Source: Candidatus Woesearchaeota archaeon (GTDB taxonomy: Archaea > Nanobdellota > Nanobdellia > Woesearchaeales > UBA12501). Taken from it: 7,449 nucleotides of DNA. Of the stretch, positions 1-5,076 are shown piece after piece (the first letter of the stretch is position 1; every line of letters begins with the position of its first letter). The position numbers and the translations under genes were made by a program. Location: assembly GCA_014729495.1 (NCBI GenBank), contig WJJV01000043.1, positions 1 through 7,449 on the forward strand. The letters are read 5' to 3'. The notes below the pieces were generated by a model. The model worked only from the letters and a program-made list of their open reading frames with translations. It was not told the origin of the DNA and made no database searches.

Positions 1-1
1 A

Positions 2-1291
2 ATGGATCTTGTGTTCCACGGAGCAGCAAAAGAGGTAGGAAGGAGCTGTGTAGAAGTAATAACAAAATCAAAGAACAGGTACCTGCTTGATGCAGGCATA
101 AAGTTCGGCCAGCATGGCACTGAGGTCCCTTCTCCTATGAAGGATCCAGAGAGCATAAAGGCAGCCTTCATAAGCCATGCCCATCTTGACCATACAGGAT
201 TCCTTCCCACCCTGGACGCAATGGGAATGAGATGCCCAATATTTGCGACAGCTCCTACAAAAGCCACTACAAGGATGCTTCTGAAAGATGCCTTCAAGAT
301 AGGGCACTTGAAGCATGAACACCTCGGCTACCAGAAGGAGAACATAGCAAAGGCTCTTTCATGGATGAGAAAAATAAAGCCTGACACAAAAGGGACTATA
401 GGAGATGCCAGCTTCCAGCTGATGGACGCAGGCCACATACCAGGATCAGCATCAGTCCTTCTTGAGACAGACAGAAAGGAGAAGAAAAGGATATTCTATA
501 CTGGAGACATCAATACAAATGATACAGAGCTCCTGAAGAAAGCAGAGGTTTCCTACAAGGATATAGGAGATATAGACATGCTTATAACAGAAGCCACTTA
601 CGGAAACAGGGATCATCCAAACAGGGAAAAGGAAGCTAATGATCTTATCAACTCAATAAGGACCACTGTTGACAATGGAGGCTCTGTGATAATCCCTGTT
701 TTCGCTGAAGGAAGGGCTCAGGAGATAATGCTGATACTGAGAAAGCTCAATCTGGGAGTGCCGGTCTACCTTGATGGTATGGCAATAGAAGCGACAAGGA
801 TAATACAGAAGTTCCCTGGATCAGTGAAGAGCATCAATAATCTGAACAAGGCATTCAACAAGGTCAATCTTGTCAAAGGAAGGATACAGAGGCAGAAGAT
901 AGTAAAGGATCAGGGCATATTCATAACAACATCAGGGATGCTCACAGGAGGTCCTGTGATGACCTACATGAAAGAGCTCTGCCAGGACAATAAGAACTCA
1001 ATGCTCCTGACTGGATACCAGGCAGACAACACCAATGGAAGGCTGCTGCTTGAGGATGGTATAGTGTTCATAGACGGCTGGCGGACAAAGGTAAAATGCT
1101 ATGTCAAGCAGTATGATTTCTCTGCTCATCTTGGTCAGGTTGACATAAAGAACATGATAAAGCAGATAAATCCAGAGAGGATAGCAATAAACCATGGGGA
1201 TGAGGATGCATGCCTTGCTCTTGCTGAGTGGGCTGATGTGATGGGATTCAAGGCCCATGCCCCTTATATGGGTGAGAGGCTAAAGTTTTAG
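2..1291 (+). CDS. Beta-CASP metallo-beta-lactamase ribonuclease (archaeal CPSF73-like, aCPSF2 type)
   Basis: Predicted zinc-dependent RNA endo- and/or 5'-3' exonuclease of the CPSF73/RNase J group, acting in the cytoplasm on RNA 3'-end formation, processing or decay. All family motifs are visible: SHAHLDHTG at residues 58-66 (H59, H61, D63, H64), DAGHIPGSA with H145, YTGD with D169, beta-CASP motif A (E197 in TEATYG), the PVFAEGRAQE segment at 232-241, motif B (H376 in FSAHLGQ) and motif C (H398 in INHGD). Every metal and catalytic position looks intact. At 429 aa it has no N-terminal KH domains, so it fits the shorter aCPSF2 form and not the KH-bearing aCPSF1/FttA. ATG at base 2 gives the N-terminus normal for the family (MDLVFHGAAKEVGRSC). 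Only one base precedes it, so its own RBS is unseen and an upstream start cannot be excluded. The next gene starts 75 nt later. Family assignment is firm; exact substrate is not known from sequence. Confidence 0.95.
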   Translation: MDLVFHGAAKEVGRSCVEVITKSKNRYLLDAGIKFGQHGTEVPSPMKDPESIKAAFISHAHLDHTGFLPTLDAMGMRCPIFATAPTKATTRMLLKDAFKIGHLKHEHLGYQKENIAKALSWMRKIKPDTKGTIGDASFQLMDAGHIPGSASVLLETDRKEKKRIFYTGDINTNDTELLKKAEVSYKDIGDIDMLITEATYGNRDHPNREKEANDLINSIRTTVDNGGSVIIPVFAEGRAQEIMLILRKLNLGVPVYLDGMAIEATRIIQKFPGSVKSINNLNKAFNKVNLVKGRIQRQKIVKDQGIFITTSGMLTGGPVMTYMKELCQDNKNSMLLTGYQADNTNGRLLLEDGIVFIDGWRTKVKCYVKQYDFSAHLGQVDIKNMIKQINPERIAINHGDEDACLALAEWADVMGFKAHAPYMGERLKF

Positions 1292-1298
1292 CTGATAG

Positions 1299-1325
1299 GA
1301 TGATAAGGATGATGGGGATGATATA
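1299..1325. repeat. Three imperfect 9-bp GATGAT-NNN units
   Basis: Directly after the nuclease stop, the 9-mers GATGATAAG, GATGATGGG and GATGATATA follow one another without spacers. The stretch is noncoding, purine-rich and only 27 bp long, so it may be simple-sequence drift. It leads into an AT-rich segment (ATATAATGATAT, 1321-1332) that could act as a weak TATA element for the cluster starting at 1367. There is no T-run that would serve as a clear terminator for the nuclease gene, so some readthrough into the cluster is possible. Confidence 0.4.
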
Positions 1326-1353
1326 ATGATATGGCACATAAAGCATGGCAACA

Positions 1354-1360
1354 GAGGTGA
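1354..1360 (+). promoter_or_regulatory. Shine-Dalgarno site fixing the GTG start at 1367
   Basis: GAGGTGA matches seven bases of the archaeal anti-Shine-Dalgarno sequence and lies 6 nt before GTG 1367. It supports this GTG over any other start. An in-frame ATG at 1331 cannot be used for the protein because TGA at 1358-1360 closes it; that TGA is itself the last three bases of this site. Confidence 0.75.
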
Positions 1361-1366
1361 GATACA

Positions 1367-1723
1367 GTGAAGAGGAAGATAGATGAGGTCATAGAGCTCC
1401 TTGACTTCAATGAGCTGATGAATGTCAAGAAAGATATAGAGAAAGGAGGGGAGAGGATAAGCAGGATAGTAGATGCAAAGATTAAGCAGGAACTGAAAAG
1501 ACATTCATCGCACTGCTGTGTATGCAATGCAAAAATCAATCCATTCTCTGTATTCAACTTCACTCTTGTGTTCGGGCCAGAGGACATGAAGAAGAAAGCA
1601 TCATTCTGCGCAATAGACTGCCTTGAGCATTTCCTCAGCAATCTAAAGGATTTCTGCGGAGATGACAACACGACATTCATAAAAAGGATAAGAAAGACTG
1701 ACAGGAAACATGAAAGGGATTAA
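1367..1723 (+). CDS. Small Cys-rich putative zinc-finger protein, function unknown
   Basis: I do not recognise a named family. The 118-aa protein has a charged helical N-terminal part (about residues 1-45). A cysteine-rich core follows: HCCVC at 49-53 (C50, C51, C53) and, about 28 residues on, FCAIDCLEHF at 80-89 (C81, C85). A further C97 is present and the tail is basic. A CxxC knuckle followed by FCxxxCLxxF resembles treble-clef or MYM/TRASH-like zinc fingers, so C50, C53, C81 and C85 are the likely metal ligands; this is inference. There is no signal peptide or membrane segment, so it is probably cytoplasmic and may bind nucleic acid or protein. The GTG start has a strong Shine-Dalgarno site 6 nt upstream. 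Its 3' end overlaps the next gene by 14 nt, which suggests co-transcription and coupled translation with the membrane protein and the Ca2+ pump. Confidence 0.8.
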   Translation: MKRKIDEVIELLDFNELMNVKKDIEKGGERISRIVDAKIKQELKRHSSHCCVCNAKINPFSVFNFTLVFGPEDMKKKASFCAIDCLEHFLSNLKDFCGDDNTTFIKRIRKTDRKHERD

Positions 1724-1994
1724 GCAGGAGAAAGAAAACGGGACAACCTTCCTGAGGATATCAAAGCATGATGCTATAGAGATACTCCTTTTCGCTATAC
1801 TGCTAGCATCTATCTTTGGAATGGTTCTGAGAGAGAAGTTCATATACGCGATATTCATAATAATAATCATATTCATATGGTGGGAACTCCGCAGATACAG
1901 GAAAGAAAAAACAAAGATGATCAAGAAATTAGATAAGAGGATTGAAGAACATGAAGAAAGGAAAAAAGAAAGGGCAAAGAAAGGAAAAAGCTGA
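1710..1994 (+). CDS. Small two-helix membrane protein, function unknown
   Basis: The 94-aa product has a short polar N-terminus, two closely spaced hydrophobic segments (about residues 22-40 and 44-60, the second with an isoleucine run and a WW pair) and a strongly charged Lys/Glu/Arg C-terminal tail (61-94) likely to be helical or coiled-coil and cytoplasmic. I do not recognise a family. ATG 1710 lies inside the end of the zinc-protein gene (14-nt overlap), and its last 44 nt overlap the start of the P-type ATPase gene in another frame. The next in-frame Met is residue 38, inside the first helix, so ATG 1710 is the sensible start. Its position makes it a candidate partner or regulator of the pump, but that rests on gene order only. 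The tail's biased composition partly follows from the A/G-rich overlap. Confidence 0.75.
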   Translation: MKGIKQEKENGTTFLRISKHDAIEILLFAILLASIFGMVLREKFIYAIFIIIIIFIWWELRRYRKEKTKMIKKLDKRIEEHEERKKERAKKGKS

Positions 1995-4695
1995 CGATAA
2001 TAAAAAAGCTGATGATAAAAACCCGGATGATACTAATGAAACAGCCAGAGGCTCTTCTGGAAGAAGCAATTATTACAGGAAATCAGCAGATGAGACCATA
2101 AAAGAGCTTGATACCAGCAAGGAAGGCCTGTCTGAAGATGAGGCAAAGAAGAGGCTTGAGAAATACGGCAGGAACTCAATTAAAGAAGATGGCAGAATCA
2201 GCCCCCTAAAGATCCTCATCCAGCAGTTCAACAGCCCGGTCATATGGATACTTCTTGCAGCTGTTGCCATATCAGTATTCCTTGGTGAGGCAGCTGACTC
2301 CATAATAATAACAGTTATTCTAGTGCTTAATGCAATAATCGGATTCTTCCAGGAGTACAGGGCAGAGAAGGCTATTGAAGCCCTTAAGAAGATGGCCTCT
2401 CCCAAAGCAATTGTGTTAAGGGATGGCAAAGAGAAAGAGATTGACGCTGCAGAGCTTGTTCCAGGAGATATTATAGTCCTGCAGACAGGAGAGAAGATAC
2501 CAGCTGACGCCAGGCTGATGGATATCTCAAACCTTCAGATCATGGAAGCTCCATTGACTGGAGAGTCGCTTCCTGTGAAGAAGACCCTCAAGACTTTTGA
2601 CAAGGACATGACCATAGGGGACAGGAAGAACATGGTGTACTCAGGAACCATGGTCACAAAAGGCAGGGGAAAGGCGATAGTGACAGAGACAGGGATGAAG
2701 ACAGAGATAGGAAGGATAGCTGACATGATACAGACCACAGAGTCAGAGAAGACTCCTCTTCAGAAGCAGCTGAAATACCTGGGAAAGTGGCTTGGAGCAA
2801 TAACTGTTGTCATAGCAGGTGTCGTATTCGCAACAGGAGTGATAAAAGGAGAGCCATTGCTTGATTTCTTCCTTGTGGCAGTAGCGCTGGCAGTCGCAGC
2901 AATCCCTGAGGGACTGCCAGTTGTTGTAACAGTCGCTCTTGCATTGGGAATCAGGAAGATGGTCAAGCGCAATGCGCTCATAAGGAAGCTGCCTTCAGTA
3001 GAGACACTCGGAAGCACAACAGTGATATGCACAGATAAGACAGGAACACTCACCCATAATGAGATGACTGTCAAGAAGATATTTATTGATGATGACACAG
3101 TAGAGGTATCAGGCTCAGGCTACAAGCCAGAAGGCTCATTCACTTCGCATCCTAAAGACCTCAATCTGATACTCAAGATAGGGGCATTGAACAATGACTC
3201 CAGCATTGATGAAGAGGATGGGCAGTACAGCATAAACGGAGACCCAACAGAAGGCGCTCTTGTTGTGAGTGCTGCAAAGGCAGGCCTTGACAAGAAGATG
3301 CTTGAGAACAAGCATGAGAGGATAGATGAGGTGCAGTTCAGCTCAGAAAGGAAGATGATGACAACTGTGCACAAGTTCAATGGAAATAAGTTCTCTTATG
3401 TGAAAGGAGCTCCTGATGTGATGCTGAAGAAATGCAGCCACATAATAGAGGATGGAAAGAAGAGGAAGATAACAAAGAAAGACAAGGATAAGATACTCAA
3501 GAAGAATGAGGAGTTCGCTGATGAAGCTTTGAGGGTTCTTGGATTTGCGTACAAGGATCTGGGCAAGAAAGCCTCAAAGAAGGATTATGAGAAAGACCTT
3601 GTGTTTGTCGGCCTGCAGGGAATGATAGACCCTCCAAGAGAGGAAGTGAAGAAGTCCATAGCTACGTGCAAAGATGCAGGCATAAAGGTCATAATGGTGA
3701 CAGGAGACTTCAAGGGCACTGCTATGGCTATTGCAGAAGAGCTGGGAATAGAGGGAAAAGCTGTTTCAGGAGACGAGCTCAAGAATATTGATCTTGAGAA
3801 AGAGGTCATGGACATAGCAGTGTTCGCAAGGGTCAATCCTGAGCACAAGCTGGACATAGTGAAGGCTCTGAAGAAGAAAGGCCATATTGTGGCAATGACA
3901 GGAGATGGGGTGAATGATGCTCCGGCACTGAAGAAAGCAGATATTGGAGTATCCATGGGAATAACAGGGACAGATGTGGCAAAAGAGGCCTCAGATATGA
4001 TACTCACTGACGACAATTTCGCATCCATAGTGAATGCTGTTGAGGAAGGAAGAGGAGTGTATGACAACATAAAGAAGTTCCTCGCATTCCTGCTTTCAGG
4101 AAATATAGGTGAGGTCATGATAATATTCCTGGCAACATTGTTCGGATGGGGAGTGCCTTTGACAGCCCCCTTGATCCTGATGATAAACCTTGTAACTGAC
4201 GGCCTGCCTGCAACTGCTTTGAGCGCAGATCCTTTTGAGCCTGGCAGGATGAAGAGACAGCCGAGGAATCCAAAAGCCAGCATATTCAAAGGACTGAATC
4301 CTTTCCTGATATTCTATCCAGCGCTTATGATAACAGTGGGACTGATATGCTACTGGTGGTTCTGGAATCAGGGAAATGAAGCAAAGGCAATAACTGCAGT
4401 ATTCCTCTCAATAGCTATGTTTGAGGTATACCAGGCATACTCATGCAGGTCAACAATATTCCCCTCTCTGAAGGTTGGGCTGTTCAAGAACTGGTGGCTC
4501 AATGGAGCTATACTCACATCAATAGCAGCAATACTTGTGGTCATATATGTCCCTGCAGTAAGGCAGTTCTTTGAGACAGCAGCCCTCACATGGAAGGAAT
4601 TCCTGATAATAGTTGCAGTGTCAAGCATTGGATCGATCTATCTTGAGATACACAAGTTCATCAGCAGCAGGGGAATGTCAGCAAGCGATGACTGA
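1951..4695 (+). CDS. P-type Ca2+-transporting ATPase (type II, SERCA/PMR1-like)
   Basis: ATP-driven cation pump of the plasma membrane, most likely exporting Ca2+. Numbered from ATG 1951 (914 aa), the order is: charged tail (1-40), cation-ATPase N-terminal domain (about 41-90), M1-M2 (92-134), actuator domain with TGES (203-206), M3-M4 with PEGLP (319-323), phosphorylation site DKTGT (D362), nucleotide domain with FSSER (463-467) and KGAPD (485-489), TGD (584-586), hinge TGDGVND (650-656), then M5-M10. Residues matching SERCA Ca2+ ligands are present: E320 in M4, N718 and E721 in M5, N746, T749 and D750 in M6, and E825 in M8, so two Ca2+ sites may be retained. A TTG at 1942 would add three residues, but ATG 1951 with AAGAGG at 1935-1940 is preferred. 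No later start codon exists before residue 148, so the 44-nt overlap with the upstream gene is real. Confidence 0.95.
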   Translation: MKKGKKKGQRKEKADDNKKADDKNPDDTNETARGSSGRSNYYRKSADETIKELDTSKEGLSEDEAKKRLEKYGRNSIKEDGRISPLKILIQQFNSPVIWILLAAVAISVFLGEAADSIIITVILVLNAIIGFFQEYRAEKAIEALKKMASPKAIVLRDGKEKEIDAAELVPGDIIVLQTGEKIPADARLMDISNLQIMEAPLTGESLPVKKTLKTFDKDMTIGDRKNMVYSGTMVTKGRGKAIVTETGMKTEIGRIADMIQTTESEKTPLQKQLKYLGKWLGAITVVIAGVVFATGVIKGEPLLDFFLVAVALAVAAIPEGLPVVVTVALALGIRKMVKRNALIRKLPSVETLGSTTVICTDKTGTLTHNEMTVKKIFIDDDTVEVSGSGYKPEGSFTSHPKDLNLILKIGALNNDSSIDEEDGQYSINGDPTEGALVVSAAKAGLDKKMLENKHERIDEVQFSSERKMMTTVHKFNGNKFSYVKGAPDVMLKKCSHIIEDGKKRKITKKDKDKILKKNEEFADEALRVLGFAYKDLGKKASKKDYEKDLVFVGLQGMIDPPREEVKKSIATCKDAGIKVIMVTGDFKGTAMAIAEELGIEGKAVSGDELKNIDLEKEVMDIAVFARVNPEHKLDIVKALKKKGHIVAMTGDGVNDAPALKKADIGVSMGITGTDVAKEASDMILTDDNFASIVNAVEEGRGVYDNIKKFLAFLLSGNIGEVMIIFLATLFGWGVPLTAPLILMINLVTDGLPATALSADPFEPGRMKRQPRNPKASIFKGLNPFLIFYPALMITVGLICYWWFWNQGNEAKAITAVFLSIAMFEVYQAYSCRSTIFPSLKVGLFKNWWLNGAILTSIAAILVVIYVPAVRQFFETAALTWKEFLIIVAVSSIGSIYLEIHKFISSRGMSASDD

Positions 4696-4726
4696 ATGAT
4701 CAGCGAATGATCAGCAAATGATCAGG
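4694..4726. repeat. 11-bp tandem repeat, three copies, at the ATPase stop
   Basis: GAATGATCAGC (4694-4704), GAATGATCAGC (4705-4715) and AAATGATCAGG (4716-4726) follow one another exactly. The first copy overlaps the last two bases of the ATPase stop codon (TGA 4693-4695). Each unit holds the palindrome TGATCA at 11-bp spacing. Since 11 is not a multiple of 3, the three TGA triplets (4697, 4708, 4719) fall in all three forward frames. The role is unknown. Confidence 0.85.
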
Positions 4727-4728
4727 AA

Positions 4729-4752
4729 ACTATATGAGACTTGAGATATAGT
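4729..4752. repeat. Inverted repeat / possible 3' hairpin
   Basis: ACTATAT (4729-4735) and ATATAGT (4746-4752) are exact inverted copies separated by 10 nt. The stem is 7 bp and AT-rich, so it would be weak. It sits two bases after the 11-bp repeats, within the 3' end region of the ATPase transcript. No T-run follows on the plus strand, so it is not a classic intrinsic terminator. Confidence 0.4.
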
Positions 4753-4757
4753 GTATA

Positions 4758-4782
4758 AGAAAAAGAAAAAAAAAGAAAAAAA
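4758..4782 (-). terminator. T-rich terminator for the DUF378 gene
   Basis: Read on the minus strand, this stretch is a T-tract broken only by three C residues, starting 3 nt after the DUF378 stop codon. Archaeal RNA polymerase commonly terminates at such T-runs without a hairpin. It should protect the convergent ATPase gene from minus-strand transcription. On the plus strand it is A-rich and would not terminate the ATPase transcript. Confidence 0.6.
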
Positions 4783-4785
4783 TGC

Positions 4786-4983
4786 TTATTTGTTCTCTAC
4801 AGCAAAGTAGATCATGTAGAGTGCTGAGATTCCTACAAGCACGTAAACAATCCTCTGCAGTACAGGGATTGAACCGAGTATTGCCTGTACCAGGTCAAAT
4901 TGGAACAATCCAACAAGACCCCAATTAAGGCCTCCTACAATGACCAGAACCAATGCGATCCAGTCAAGAACTTTCATTGCCAT
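4786..4983 (-). CDS. DUF378 family small membrane protein
   Basis: The 65-aa protein has two hydrophobic helices (about residues 8-27 and 43-62) joined by a short loop. It carries the GGLNWGLVGLF signature (18-28), then FDLV and IVYVLVG, as in the DUF378 family of small bacterial and archaeal membrane proteins. The family's biochemical role is unknown to me. Start choice: GTG 4989 and ATGs at 4983 and 4977 are in frame. GGAGGTG lies at 4995-4989 with 5 nt to ATG 4983, and GTG 4989 falls inside that site, so ATG 4983 is taken. The gene stands alone, convergent with the ATPase gene and divergent from elp3, with its own TATA box and a T-rich terminator. Confidence 0.9.
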   Translation of the reverse strand: MAMKVLDWIALVLVIVGGLNWGLVGLFQFDLVQAILGSIPVLQRIVYVLVGISALYMIYFAVENK

Positions 4984-4988
4984 TATCA

Positions 4989-4995
4989 CACCTCC
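4989..4995 (-). promoter_or_regulatory. Shine-Dalgarno site of the DUF378 gene
   Basis: On the minus strand GGAGGTG lies 5 nt before ATG 4983. It is one of the strongest ribosome sites in the window and decides the start codon, ruling out the overlapping GTG at 4989. Confidence 0.8.
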
Positions 4996-5007
4996 ATTTT
5001 CAATATT

Positions 5008-5015
5008 TTTATATA
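5008..5015 (+). promoter_or_regulatory. Candidate TATA box for elp3
   Basis: TTTATATA on the plus strand matches the archaeal TATA consensus. Start of transcription would be expected around 5037, giving a leader of about 40 nt before ATG 5077. An alternative plus-strand element, TATATAAA at 5032-5039, would start transcription near 5061 with a leader of about 16 nt. No strong Shine-Dalgarno site precedes elp3, so the choice is open. Confidence 0.4.
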
Positions 5016-5031
5016 TGATATAATCTATGAA

Positions 5032-5039
5032 TATATAAA
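5032..5039 (-). promoter_or_regulatory. TATA box for the DUF378 gene
   Basis: On the minus strand the order is GAAAACA followed by TTTATATA, a good BRE-like purine stretch plus consensus TATA box. Transcription would be expected to begin near 5010. That leaves a leader of about 27 nt containing the GGAGGTG site. The same ten bases (ATTTATATAT) recur in the promoter of the gene at 6852. Confidence 0.55.
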
Positions 5040-5076
5040 TGTTTTCAGACTAACAGGCGCCATGACTCATTGAAAG

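Noticed and set aside
1288..1680. 130-aa open frame on the minus strand opposite the zinc-protein gene
   Set aside because: The plus-strand gene has a strong Shine-Dalgarno site and a Cys pattern, and forms an overlapping cluster with its neighbours. The minus frame has none of these.
1942..1950. TTG at 1942 as the ATPase start
   Set aside because: AAGAGG would end only one base before TTG, whereas ATG 1951 has workable spacing. The difference is three residues and does not affect function.
3585..4289. 234-aa open frame on the minus strand inside the ATPase gene
   Set aside because: The plus strand here encodes the conserved ATPase P-domain, hinge and M5-M6. The minus frame is Ser/Ala-rich shadow sequence.
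4694..4726. CRISPR-like array
   Set aside because: Three 11-bp units with no spacers are a simple tandem repeat, far from CRISPR repeat and spacer sizes, and no cas gene is near.
4758..4782. Intrinsic terminator for the ATPase on the plus strand
   Set aside because: The plus strand is A-rich here with no T-run. It only makes sense as a minus-strand T-tract.
4984..4989. GTG at 4989 as the DUF378 start
   Set aside because: The GTG's first base is part of the GGAGGTG ribosome site, which is correctly spaced for ATG 4983.
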